Shown one piece after another: positions 51,875 through 61,583 of a stretch of 64,000 nucleotides of DNA (its first letter is position 1; each line of letters starts with the position of its first letter). The stretch is from contig OX411546.1 of NCBI GenBank assembly GCA_948146395.1, forward strand, positions 21,182,449 to 21,246,448. The letters are read 5' to 3'. The position numbers and the translations under genes were made by a program. The notes under the pieces were generated by a model. That model was not told the origin of the DNA, did no database searches, and saw only the letters and a list, made by a program, of their open reading frames with translations. Origin of the DNA: Fragum whitleyi. Lineage: Eukaryota > Mollusca > Bivalvia > Cardiida > Cardiidae.

Positions 51875-52990
51875 TAATGAACGTTACCTTAGGCTATTAT
51901 TGTTAATAATTCACTGTGATTATTGGGCAGCTTTATATGTAGACTGTCTATAAAGTTACCCAGCCACAACTGACCGCAGTTGTGTTTATTATGTTACCCA
52001 GTCACAACAGGCCGCGGTTGTGTCAGTTATATCCCAACCATAACTGGCTGCGGTTGTGAGAAGGGAACAGACTCTAGGGCAAAGTGTGTTGGCTTCAGAG
52101 AGGAGTGTATATCATCTCATATTAACCTTTTCCAAATATTCAAATTTTAGACTGGTCCAAAAGTAATAGTTTATAGATGACTTTGAAAAGTGGAAACCAT
52201 CTTTTACGGTAAAAAATATTGACGAAAAAGGAGAAATTGCTTATAAAAAGCAATATCTTCTTTTCCACATTATTTTCTCAAGTACAAAATCACAGGGATA
52301 TTAATTTCAGTGACTGTTCAGTAAAGGATTAAACAAATGTAAGATTAATTTTCCCATTACCACTAAATTTTAAACTAGTCCAAATTGAAAGAGATTGCAG
52401 ATGACATCAATTTGCTTTTAAGCTATGAAACAATGACTAATTATAGTAGAGGACAGTGAGAAAAGGAGAATGTCTAACTTTCCTCCTTTTCATGAAGTGA
52501 TTTCCAAGAAAAAGTTAATGTGCTAAAAACCTGGATTGTGTAGTTCCAGGTCAACAAATTTCAAGGTAATTAAAAGTTAGGCCAGTCCAAATTCAAAAAG
52601 AGTGCAACAATAAATCGCCATGAATTGCAGATCGGTGTGAACAGTGTCTTTGTAATTCTTAAATAACATAGTTACAGCTTTATAGAACTTTAATTACAAG
52701 TTTTTAGAACTTCAGTGACAATATAGTATATGTCGTGTGATTCTAAAAGCTTGTTACTACAAGTTAATTAAATGTCAGGTATATTTAAAGGCACTTTTAA
52801 GAAATTTGGACTGTGGAATCCAGCCGTAACACTGTCAGAGCTATATTGTTTTCAGGAAATGGGTTTGAAAATGAGATTTAAAGTGGTTTGTAATTGGTGT
52901 ATTTAACCTTTGTCCCCTTGAATGTAAATGGATCATATGGGATAGACTTGAATCAGACTGTTTGTAAATACAAGCTGATCTTATCTCTTT
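51875..52990 (+). other. PPP6R3: Start of the 3' UTR
   Basis: No further splice is needed after the stop, so transcript sequence should continue here. It holds three tandem hairpins (51965-52058) and, at 52122-52331, a diverged TTAA MITE of the second family with TTTTTCTCCTTTT-like ends and a GCAATATCTTCTTTT half-hairpin. The UTR end is not fixed. Confidence 0.6.
51965..52058 (+). promoter_or_regulatory. Three tandem RNA hairpins in the 3' UTR
   Basis: Hairpin 1 (51965-51984): CACAACTG-accg-CAGTTGTG, a perfect 8-bp stem with a 4-base loop. Hairpin 2 (52003-52022): CACAAC and GTTGTG. Hairpin 3 (about 52039-52058): CATAAC and GTTGTG. Spacing is 36-38 bp and the CCGCGGTTGTG-like right arm is conserved. 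They could be an RNA-binding-protein platform; the function is unknown. Confidence 0.5.
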
Positions 52991-53010
52991 ACTGCCTTCC
53001 TAATCATCAT

Positions 53011-53252
53011 AGCTCCAGGGTCCGAGGTTATAAAACTTTTCTCAGGCTCAATTCAAAATTTTCTCAAATTTCAATATGAGATTAAAGACATAATTCTGTT
53101 TTAATACTTATTTTAATGTATTAACATGAAAGATAATATTAATAAGTTGTTATATATAACGACTTATTGATATTATCTTTTATTTTCATACATTTATTTA
53201 AATTTAAAATTTGAGTCTCATTTGAGCCTGAGAAAAGTTATTACCTGGAGCC
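53011..53252. mobile_element. 240-bp foldback in or after the 3' UTR
   Basis: AGCTCCAGGGTCCGAGGTTA and CTTTTCTCAGGCTCAA pair with TTGAGCCTGAGAAAAG and ATTACCTGGAGCCT. The centre AATAAGTTGTTATATATAAC folds on itself. A relative at 40398-40752 is broken by a SINE. Confidence 0.6.
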
Positions 53253-53412
53253 TAGATAAGAGGGAGTGAAATTGAACTATACCGGATATTTCTCATCTAA
53301 ACCCTATGTTGTGGGAACTCATTGTAATAATCTTTTTTAGACGATTCCAATGTGTACCCACAAAATAGGGTTTGATGAATTGACTATGGAATTTTTCTTT
53401 TTGGAAGATGAA
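53253..53412. mobile_element. ACAGATAAGAGGGGG-family MITE, right end lost
   Basis: AGATAAGAGGGAGTGAAA, CCCTATGTTGTGGGAACTCA and GTGTACCCACAAAATAGGGT. It directly abuts the foldback. Confidence 0.5.
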
Positions 53413-54034
53413 CGGCTTCCTCTTTGTGGCTCCCTGTATTTATGATTGCGCAATCAGACAAATGTACAGATAGTTAGTTGTCAACAAGTGTGAATTAAAG
53501 AACACAAGCTGTAGTATTATATAGTTATGTCCCAAGTGTTTTTCATTAAAATGAAAATATAACCATTACCACAAAAACACATGCATTTTGGGGAGGGGGG
53601 AGGCAGGGGACTAAACAAAAATTTGTAGAGGAATTAATGCTAGAAACTAGTGTTTCCTTAAGTTCTTAAAGATTTCTTTTTTATTTCGGCTATACAATTT
53701 ATATATTGGGGTACAATAACCCTAGTCAATATTGACAAAAGATGACTAAAATGTTGTTAAAACAGAATTATTTTACAGAATTTTGGTTGTTGACTGACAA
53801 TTATACAATTGTCAAAATTGCCCTTCTATTAGAGCCTATGCCTGACAACTATTTGAATGGTAATTGCAGCCTAGATTATCATAGAAGGTGGGCTGACCAT
53901 CTAAAGAGTATTAGCTCTGCTATTTTCAGAAAAAAAAAAGATGTATTGTCGTCACCTTGATGTCTGAGACGCAAAAACTTGTAGCCTGCACCCTCAAAAC
54001 TTCATGATATAAGTCCCATCGGATCCTCTGTCGG

Positions 54035-54096
54035 TCAACTTCAGTAAAGAATTGAAGACTGTTTTAAAACAGTCTTCAATTCTTTGCTGAAGTTGA
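54035..54096. repeat. 62-bp near-perfect palindrome
   Basis: TCAACTTCAGTAAAGAATTG to CAATTCTTTGCTGAAGTTGA, centred on GTTTTAAAAC with one mismatch in 31 pairs and no loop. No related copy was noticed. Confidence 0.8.
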
Positions 54097-54203
54097 GATC
54101 CAAAAATTTGTATATATCCAACATTATTGTTACCTTGAACCAGGAAATGGCTCATAATTCACTTAAAACAAAAAGTGTCACTTAAAGGTTATGATCTACA
54201 TCC

Positions 54204-54300
54204 AGGGCAGGGACTCCAAAACAGTAAAAATTGACCTCAAAGATCCCAATTGTTGAGTTCTTTGGACCCCATTTTGTTGAGGCCAGACTTAAACCCTGCA
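54204..54300. repeat. Short MITE, GCAGGG ends
   Basis: GGGCAGGGACTCCAAAA and ACTTAAACCCTGC are imperfect inverted ends. Weak. Confidence 0.3.
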
Positions 54301-54516
54301 TCATTCACGGTTGGTGCTGGCTTCACATGCTTTAACCTTGGTCATATCTTGTCTGAATGAAAACTTACTTACATCCAACGATTGGGTAAAAAATCAAGAG
54401 GACATTTCGGTCATTTAGTCTATCAGTACCAAAGTAAGTGCCCACTACTAATGCATCAGAATGCTGTTATTTAGGATATAAAATGTTTTTCAAATGTCGT
54501 AATTGATAAAGTGTTC

Positions 54517-54522
54517 AATAAA
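54517..54522 (+). terminator. Candidate poly(A) signal for PPP6R
   Basis: AATAAA followed within 70 bases by GTGTGTTGATG. Alternatives are AATAAA near 54788 and ATTAAA near 56470 with TGTTGTGTGTTGTG after it. The sequence alone does not choose. Confidence 0.25.
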
Positions 54523-54862
54523 CAATTGTTATTTAGTGTTAATGTTACAAACGGTGCATAGTAAAACAGTGTGTTGATGAAATATACTAAAATATTGTCA
54601 ATGTAATTCCAAAACCTCACGACTACAGCTTTAATTAAGTTGTAGATATGAAGTTTTTAGAATGATGTTGACAAAATGTTGATGATTTTAATTAAAATCC
54701 TTGATCTACAAAAATTAAACTCTATCATTATTGAAGATTTTGTATGATTTGCCAATTTAAAATACTGAAACTTTGTTATTGGTAGAAAATAAATATAATT
54801 TCTATAGTTATTACATGTATAAAAGATGATACAAAAGGCTTTGGCATAATATGAATATTAAG

Positions 54863-54933
54863 ATGACTCCGTGCAAAACAATTGTTACTGCCTATAGGTT
54901 TAAAGGCAGTTTCAACTGTTCTGCTCTGAGCCA
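54863..54933. repeat. 70-bp hairpin element, subfamily A, copy 4
   Basis: ATGACTCCGTGCAAAACAAT, TGTTACTGCCTATAGG with complement GGCAGTTTCAACTGTTC and GAGCCAT. Confidence 0.6.
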
Positions 54934-54959
54934 TCAGAATACCTTAAATTGATGTGTTT

Positions 54960-55255
54960 GCATAAAACAAATGTAAGTGCCTATTAGCCCTTGTCATGCT
55001 GAATAAAAATCTTTGAAAAATCGAAGTGCTAAAAGCACTGGAAGTTACCAAATGTGAGTGAGTAATGATTTCTGAAAAAGCATCGTTCTACACCTTTCTG
55101 GTTTAAAAATGAAATTCAGGTGGTATGAACTAAGATCAGACTGCACATATGTGCAGGCTGATCTTTGTATACCTCCTGTCAAAGCAGGAATATTCCGGGG
55201 TTCAGCATGATTAGGGTTAACATATAGGTAGTTACAACAGTTTTGTGCTGACATC
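54960..55255. repeat. Hairpin element split by a TTAA MITE
   Basis: Left half GCATAAAACAAATGTAAGTG then CCTATTA; right half TTAACATATAGGTAGTTACA then ACAGTTTTGTGCTGA. They join at TTAA into a hairpin of the 70-bp type. Confidence 0.6.
54988..55216. mobile_element. TTAA-flanked MITE (piggyBac-like), copy 7, nested
   Basis: Ends CCCTTGTCATGCTGAA and TTCAGCATGATTAGGG; TTAG at 54984-54987 and TTAA at 55217-55220. The core GATCAGACTGCACATATGTG is intact. It sits inside a hairpin element. Confidence 0.7.
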
Positions 55256-55395
55256 TAGATATAGAAACCAACCCTTGTGCCGGTTAGTAAATTGACAAGC
55301 ATGTGATGAAGACAAAAATCAGACTGCATGTATATTCAGACTGATCTTTGTCAATGTGTTTATTGAAATGTTTGTAAGGCTTACTTGGACAAGGG

Positions 55396-55585
55396 TGGCA
55401 GATGTACAGACAAGAGGGGGATAAAACCAGTCTAAAATCTTTATTTTCGCAATCAAACACTTTGTTTTGAGTACTCATTTGAATCGTCTTAAGACAATTC
55501 AAATGAGTACTAACAACATAGGGTTTATGGATTAATTGTTGAAATACTTTGATCTTAAATCCAAACACCCCTCTGCCTGTAGCTG
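55396..55585. mobile_element. ACAGATAAGAGGGGG-family MITE, best copy
   Basis: ACAGACAAGAGGGGG at left, CCCCTCTGCCTGTAGCTG at right. The centre GAGTACTCATTTGAATCGTC pairs with GACAATTCAAATGAGTAC. Confidence 0.65.
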
Positions 55586-55744
55586 TGGGCGGGTAATTTG
55601 GAAATCTTGCCATAGAGTTTTAAGTTTATGAAAATTATAGTGATGGTTTAATTAACTTGGCATAAGTTTTTAAAGGTAATAGAAATTCCTGATTCTTTTA
55701 AATGTACTTCTAACAAAAATATTTAGTTACTATAGAATTTTACT

Positions 55745-55930
55745 ATAGAGTGTTAGATGGGATCAGATTGACCAGGGTCAAAACCTTACTTGGCTCTGAA
55801 TCAAGAATTATTATTTTATCTGACATCATATGTTTGTTCAAAATTTGAAATTTGAACCTCTTTTGAATCAAAAAGCCTTTTCAAATATATGCTTTATGGC
55901 GTCCCAGATGGCCCCTATTTGTGTAAATTT
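55745..55930. mobile_element. MITE of the GGGACCATCTGGG family, decayed
   Basis: GATCAGATTGACCAGGGTCA on the left and GGCGTCCCAGATGGCCCCTA on the right. Confidence 0.4.
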
Positions 55931-55979
55931 CAGTTTTAGGGCCTTTAGAAAGAAGAGTAATTGACAGATTTTCAAGTAT

Positions 55980-56052
55980 AGGGGTCAGTGCAACACTATT
56001 GTAAATGCCTTTAAATATAAAGGCATTTACAATAATCTTGCAGTAATCCCTC
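55980..56052. repeat. 70-bp hairpin element, subfamily B, copy 3
   Basis: GGGGTCAGTGCAACACTATT, GTAAATGCCTTTA and the complementary arm. Confidence 0.65.
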
Positions 56053-56705
56053 TACATGAAAGAAACTTACAATGGTTTTGAAATAGTCCTCTGTAATGTG
56101 CTAATCTCTGTAAGTTTCAGGTTATTAATTAGAAAATTAATTCTTGTCCTTTTAAATAATCACGATGGGCAGCATATATTAAGAAAAGACTGCATGTTAA
56201 TTCTATCTGATCTTACATGCAGTCTGATCATAGTCTATACTGCCTGCCATCAAGAGATTATTTAAGGATAAGTTAAAGGCATTTGAATGAATGTTCTAAG
56301 TTGACTGTAAATTGTTGTATTTATTCCCATGGTGTATATAGGATAGTATTTTATGTGAGAATCAAACATGGCTGTAACATAAGAGTGTTTATTTTGTCTC
56401 GATCATAGATTTCCACATAATATACATGTATCATGATGAAGACGAAACAAAAAAATTAAAAAGGAAATTAAAAATTCTGAATATGTTGTGTGTTGTGTCA
56501 GTTTGTTGAGTACCTCTTTAAACGTATTGCAGTTAGTAATATGTTGACTCGCAATTCAGAATATTTTATTTCTTTTGGTCTATTTGTTTAGAACCTGTTA
56601 AATTTTTATGCCCTTACAAGTCAACTTTGAATGTTAACATATCATAATTTATGAGTATCGGTTATGGCAAGACCTTTCTGTTACTTGAGGTCATCACTTA
56701 TTTTT

Positions 56706-56880
56706 TTAAGTCTTTTTTAGCTCAACTGGCTGAAAGCCACTGGAGCTATTGTCATGGCTTTGTGTCCGTTGAACGACTGGTCGTAAACTTTTTCTTTAAA
56801 AATCTTCTCCTCAGAATGAATTTCAACCAAACTTCACAGGATTGATCCTTGGGTGACCCTCTTTCAAAGTTGTTCAAGAA
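56706..56880 (+). repeat. 5' part of a TTTTTAGCTCAACTGGC repeat
   Basis: AGCTCAACTGGCTGAAAGCC folds; AAATCTTCTCCTCAGAATGA and TTGATCCTTGGGTGACCC recall the core of 47737-49284. The 3' end is missing. Confidence 0.4.
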
Positions 56881-56910
56881 ATTAATCAGCTAGTGGGTCA
56901 ATTCTCATGG

Positions 56911-57025
56911 AAGCACACATCCTTTGTAATATTCATCTCCCATAAATGGTTGAATTATTGCAAAGTTATATAAACTGAGCAGCTGGAAGCTTTGAAAGGA
57001 TGTCTGGGAAGTACTTTAGAGAGAG
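56911..57025 (+). mobile_element. SINE, left half (split by DIRS)
   Basis: CACACATCCTTTGTAATATT, CTCCCATAAATGGTTGAATT and GAGCAGCTGGAAGCTTTGAA lead to GTACTTTAGAGAGAG, matching the SINE body up to the GAGAGAAATACC point. The rest continues at 61700. Confidence 0.6.
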
Positions 57026-57089
57026 AATTCTATTTCGCAAAGGTTTAGTCGTCATTAAATGAGATTTGTGCCGCGCATGCGCAGTCAGT
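57026..57089 (+). repeat. DIRS left terminal repeat
   Basis: AATTCTATTTCGCAAAGG at the outer edge, then the 37-bp core CATTAAATGAGATTTGTG with CGCGCATGCGC. The core is a perfect inverse of 61584-61620. The outer 27 bp are repeated inverted in the internal complementary region. Confidence 0.85.
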
Positions 57090-57349
57090 GTGCTTGAAAA
57101 ATTTTAATGGCGGACGCGGTTCGACATTTTCAGTCAGTTAGTTTAGCGGATTCACGGATTTTCTAGTGTGTTTCAATTATTTAGTATACCGCTAAAACAC
57201 GTGGGAACGTTGTTACTACAAGGATATTAATTTTATTTCGGTGTTTTTATCTTATTTACGTTTTGTTTTGGGTTTTTCTTCGAACGCACGTGGTGTGTTC
57301 TCCCTACGATTTTTACTTTCGCTTTTGCGAGTTACGCTATATCGTGGAT

Positions 57350-58481
57350 ATGGCAGACAATAGAACTCAAACATCGAAAGATAAGGTGGATAGCGCACCG
57401 AAGAAGGCAGTTCTTCGGGAAAGAAACCCGTTCCTTCGCAGAAGGAAAAGGAAGATTCGCAAGTCTTGGAAATTTTGAGAGAAATGAAATCGAAAATGGA
57501 AAAGTCCGAGGAAATGTTGCATTCGGTCTCAAAACGGGTCGAGGACCTGGAAAAACATGAGAATTACGATGACTATGGACAGTTTGGACACCATCATTAT
57601 GAATACGAAGATTATTATGATGGAGAAGGTTTCCATGAGGCTGAATATTCAGCCTCGGCTTGTCCCGAAAAAGACCCTTCGAGGATAATGACTGCAATAA
57701 TAATGAGACTGCCGTGGACAGTCGTTTTTCTTCTCTTGCGAAGAGATTTAAAGGCCAAGAGGTTACTGATAAAGATTTGGACCCTATTTTGGCTTCCAAT
57801 ATTACAGATTTGTTCCGTAAAGGAATGGAAGAAGAGCAATACAATGATTTGCTGAAAGACCCAAAATTTTCTAGACCAGCTAACTGTGAGGGACTCTCAG
57901 TTGTGAAATGTAATCAGCTGGTGTGGGATTTAATTTCTGCCAATGCAAGAACCACAGATAAGAAGTTACAGAATGTGGAAACTTCTGTCATTAAGTCTGC
58001 AACTATTTTGACTAAAATGGTTGATCAAACTGCTAAAATTGAGAAAAAACTGAAAGAGAAGGAGTGTGATGACATTTCTTTTGTAATTGACCATTCCAAT
58101 GAAGCTATGGCTCTACTTGGCCATGCAAACCGACAGATAAATTTGCTTCGCAAAGATCTTTTGAGGCCAGAACTGAAAAATGAATATGCTCATCTTTGCA
58201 ATCATACTGTGCCCTATACAACCCAGCTATTTGGGGACGATGTCTCCAAGGCAGCAAAAGAAATCGAAGATGCTGCAAAAATTGGAAATAAAATGCAGTT
58301 TGGTCAATTTAGAGGTGGATTTAGAGGGAACCGGGGTGGTTTCCGAGGAAGACCTCGCATCAGACCGTGGTCCAGAGGCTTTGGACGGGGTCGCTACTAT
58401 GCTGGACCTTCAAATCAGTCTGGAGGAGACTCAAAAAACCAGCCAAAGAGGGGAGGCCTGAGGTTCCCCATGAAAAATTAG
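57350..58481 (+). pseudogene. DIRS gag-like region, frameshifted
   Basis: The likely start is ATG 57350 (MADNRTQTSKD). That frame closes at 57478, while a coiled-coil-like Lys/Glu frame (about 57420-57650; MKSKMEKSEEMLHSVSKRV) continues in another, and a third frame runs to the stop at 58481. So there are frame changes near 57415-57470 and near 57650. The third part has a helical region and an Arg/Gly-rich end (GGFRGNRGGFRGRPRIRP), as expected for RNA binding. Assignment to gag rests on position and composition, not on a signature motif. Confidence 0.65.
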
Positions 58482-59923
58482 AAAATTCTCAGGTATGTAC
58501 ATTTTTAGCTGGTAGACTTAAGGATTATTTATTAGAATGGAAAAAATTGACAAGTGATCCAACCATTCTAGATATGGTTGAACATCTTCACATTCCTTTC
58601 ATAAATGATAGTCCACCTTGTCAGCCAAACCTTATTTGTCATGTATTCAGTAAAAAAGAAACCAATATAATTGACAAAGAAATAGAAAAACTGTTGTCTC
58701 AGAAAGTAATTGAACAAGTTGATTATGATGAAGACCAATTTATTTCCCCTATTTTTATCAGAGAAAAGAAAAATGGGGAATTTCGTTTGATATTGAATTT
58801 GAAAAAATTGAATGAGCATATTGTGTACCATCATTTTAAAATGGAGACCTTTGAGATAGCTTTAACAATGATAACTAAAGACATGTTCATGTGCAGTATT
58901 GATATACGGCATGCATATTATTCTGTACCCATTGCTTAAGAGCAAAGAAAATACCTACGTTTTGTTTGGAAACAAAACATTTATGAATTTACAACTTGTC
59001 CCAATGGATTAGCGTGTATGCCTTTGAAATTTACAAAGCTTCTTAAACCAGTTTACGCTAAGCTGAGAACTGATGGTCACATATGTACAGGCTTCATTGA
59101 TGATAGCCTTTTGGGGGGAAATAATGAACAAGAATGTTCAAATACCTTTGAGACAACAGGCTCTCTATTGCAAAGTTTAGGTTTCATGCTCAATCTGAAA
59201 AAATCTATAACTGTACCCACCAAAAAATTGTGTTACTTGGGCAATAATATTGACTCAGAGAAAATGCTAGTAACTTTACCAGAGGAAAAAATGAATCGAA
59301 TTGAAAGAGAGTGTAGAAATTTGTACCAAAAAGAACAAGCAACTATCAGAAAAGTTGCTCAAATAATTGGCATCATTGTTTCCAGTTTCTCTGCAGTAGA
59401 ATATGCTAAATTGCACTACAGGCAACTAGAACGAGGCAAAATTTGCGCTCTTAAGAAGCACTATGGCAACTATGAAGCTTTTATGTTAATATCAGAGAGC
59501 ATGAAATCTGAACTTGAATGGTGGTTTACCAATGTACATACTCAATACAGGCGCATAGACAAAGGAAACCCTGAAATTTGCATTTCAACTGATGCTAGCC
59601 TATTAGGCTGGGGGGCTGTCTGTCAAAGTTCACAAATTAATGGTCGTTGGAATGATGTAGAGAAGCATAAACATATAAATGAATTGGAGCTTCTGGCAAT
59701 TTTGTTTGCACTGAAATCATTCAGGAGTCTTGTAGTTTGTAAGCATGTAAAAATTTTGACAGACGGCACAACAGCACAGTGCTACATAACTAACATGGGT
59801 GGAATTCAGTCAATTACTTGTGACAATGTAAGCCGAGATATTTGGGAATTTTGCATTGAAAATGATATTTGGAATACTTGTTCTCATGTGGCTAGTAAGG
59901 TCATTACCTGTCAAACATTTTGA
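58470..59923 (+). pseudogene. DIRS reverse transcriptase and RNase H, with internal stop
   Basis: One frame with TAA at 58937-58939 in the middle of the polymerase palm. Motifs: REKKNGEFRLILNLKKLN (about 58762-58815); CSIDIRHAYYSVPI, motif A with its Asp; FIDDSLLGG at about 59094, motif C in the xIDDS form typical of DIRS. RNase H follows, with STDASLLGWGAV (about 59586), NELELLAILFALKSF (about 59680) and LTDGTTAQCYI (about 59757), giving the D-E-D residues. The frame closes at 59923, whereas the expected C-terminal part lies in another frame. It cannot make a whole protein as it stands. Confidence 0.85.
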
Positions 59924-60128
59924 GTTGCTATGTGGGGCGTTTGGTACCCCCTCAATTGATCTATTTGCATCAAGATTGAATACCAAGCTGAATGTGTACT
60001 GTGCCTGGAAACCAGATCCAGGAGCAAAATATATTGACGCATTCACTCTGAATTGGTCAGAATTTACTTATTGTTATATATTTCCACCTTTCAGTTTACT
60101 ACCAGCCTGCGTTCGCAAGATCAAATAA
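59900..60128 (+). pseudogene. C-terminal tail of the DIRS polyprotein in a shifted frame
   Basis: GTPSIDLFASRLNTKLNVYC and WKPDPGAKYIDAFTLNWS are the conserved block that follows RNase H in DIRS elements. It is in a different frame from 58470-59923, so a frame change lies at about 59880-59920. TAA ends it at 60128, overlapping the next frame. Confidence 0.7.
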
Positions 60129-61273
60129 GACAGAGCAAGAGCTTTGGTGATAGCTCCAATTTGGCCGACACAAACATGGTTTTCCATTTTGATGAAAATA
60201 CTAGTTCAGGAACCAAAAATTCTTCCCAGGAAGACAGACCTTCAACTTCCACATCAAAAAATGGAACATCCACTGCAGAAAAAACTAGTTCTAATGGCAT
60301 GCAGTGTGTCAGGACTGCCTACAGAAAACAGGGTTTTTCAAGAACAGCTACCAAAATTATCATGTCATCCTGGCGAAATTCAACAAAACGCGAATATCAA
60401 TGCTATATTTCGAGATGGATTCAGTATTGTGGTCAGCAACAAATATCTCAAGTTTCAGTTTCTATAAAACACATAATTGAATTTCTAACAGAACAATACA
60501 ATAAAGGGTTAGGCTACAGTTCTTTGAATACTGCACGAGGAGCTCTCTCCTCTATGGGGATTAGAATTGAATCTTTTCCGGCTGGATCCCATCCGACAGT
60601 CGTTAGATTTATGAAAGGTGTGTTCAATCTTCGAACACCAACACCTCGACACTCAGAAACATGGAATGTTAACTTAGTGCTGAAATACCTCAAGAAACTA
60701 TCACCAGTTAAAACTATTTCTCTCAAAGATTTGACATTGAAATTAACTATGTTGTTGGGACTTACGAACGCAGCCAGAGTGCAAACTTTGCATGTTTTAA
60801 GTTATAAACAGTTAAAAAAGTTAAGTTCAGGTTATTTGTTAAAATTCAATAATTTGTTAAAACAAAGCAGGCCAGGCTTTGATCAAGACTCCCTCATGTT
60901 GAGGGCTTATCCTCCAGACAGGAGGCTTTGTGTTGTAACTGTATTAAAAGAATATTTGTTAAGAACCAAGCCATGTAGGAAACATGGTGAAGATGACAAT
61001 TTGTTGATTAGTTATATAAAACCGTATAAACCTGTCACTCGTGATACAATAAGCCGATGGATTCGTGTTGTCATGGCTAGATCAGGAATTGATGTTAAAA
61101 AATTTGGAGCCCATACAATTCGTGCTGCTTCTACTTCCAAGGCAAAAGCCATGATGGTACCAATTTCTGAAATAATGAAGACAGCAGGATGGTCTCAAGA
61201 AAGTACTTTCGCAAAATTCTACAATAAACAAGTTAGAGACAGCAGCTTCGCTGATGCAGTACTGAAAATGTAG
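60053..61273 (+). CDS. DIRS tyrosine recombinase
   Basis: An open frame of 406 codons; ATG 60053 gives the longest version, ATG 60176 is another possible start. The N-terminal half has a core-binding helix (WRNSTKREYQCYISRWIQYC). Catalytic residues: Arg in NAARVQTLH at about residue 242, His and Arg in AHTIRAAST at about 354-357, and Tyr in FAKFYNKQV at about 389. The set matches the R-H-R-Y signature of tyrosine recombinases. It is the only intact coding frame of the element. It would resolve and integrate circular DNA; whether it is expressed is unknown. Confidence 0.85.
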   Translation: MVRIYLLLYISTFQFTTSLRSQDQIRQSKSFGDSSNLADTNMVFHFDENTSSGTKNSSQEDRPSTSTSKNGTSTAEKTSSNGMQCVRTAYRKQGFSRTATKIIMSSWRNSTKREYQCYISRWIQYCGQQQISQVSVSIKHIIEFLTEQYNKGLGYSSLNTARGALSSMGIRIESFPAGSHPTVVRFMKGVFNLRTPTPRHSETWNVNLVLKYLKKLSPVKTISLKDLTLKLTMLLGLTNAARVQTLHVLSYKQLKKLSSGYLLKFNNLLKQSRPGFDQDSLMLRAYPPDRRLCVVTVLKEYLLRTKPCRKHGEDDNLLISYIKPYKPVTRDTISRWIRVVMARSGIDVKKFGAHTIRAASTSKAKAMMVPISEIMKTAGWSQESTFAKFYNKQVRDSSFADAVLKM

Positions 61274-61354
61274 TTCTATTACACTCAGGTAAAGAATTAT
61301 GTTTACACATTTAAATGGCCTCTATTCAAAATTGCACGTTCGTACGCTTTGAAG

Positions 61355-61477
61355 TCTCATTTAATGACGACTAAACCTTTGCGAAATAGAATTGGAAAAT
61401 TAAACGAGACTTACCTTGGTTTAGTCGATGTTTGGTTGAAATTCTATGAGCAAAGGGAGTTTAGGAGGCATTAAATG
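61355..61477 (+). repeat. DIRS internal complementary region
   Basis: 61355-61393 is the inverse of the left outer end and 61390-61477 the inverse of the right outer end. They meet at AATT 61390-61393. This copy of the joined ends is the hallmark used by DIRS elements to complete their termini through a circle. Confidence 0.85.
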
Positions 61478-61583
61478 CCACCCACCCTCCCAGCTCAATA
61501 ATAAGTTAGCAGTATTAGCATTGATATGGGCTGCTTCACAGTACTGGTGTGACTAGTACTCCCGTACAATTTTGTCTTTAAAA

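Larger units (their letters stand above)
49771..51565 (+). mobile_element. Repeat with ~160-bp tandem units, carrying two insertions
   Basis: After TTTTTATC it starts CGCCGCCGGAGGCAGACGTA. The ~160-bp units are marked by CAACTCCTCC(T)AAGTTTCTGG near 49849, 50008, 50715 and 50877, with diverged units near 51041 and 51208. Each has GATCTTCTTGAAACTTGGTC and CCTGAGTTATGCCCCTT. It is interrupted at 50111-50659 by an ACCCCC-family repeat and at 51226-51510 by a SINE. Confidence 0.65.

Noticed and set aside
57332..57844. 170-codon open frame on the - strand
   Set aside because: It lies opposite the DIRS gag-like region, has no recognisable domain, and is best explained as a shadow of the + strand coding bias.
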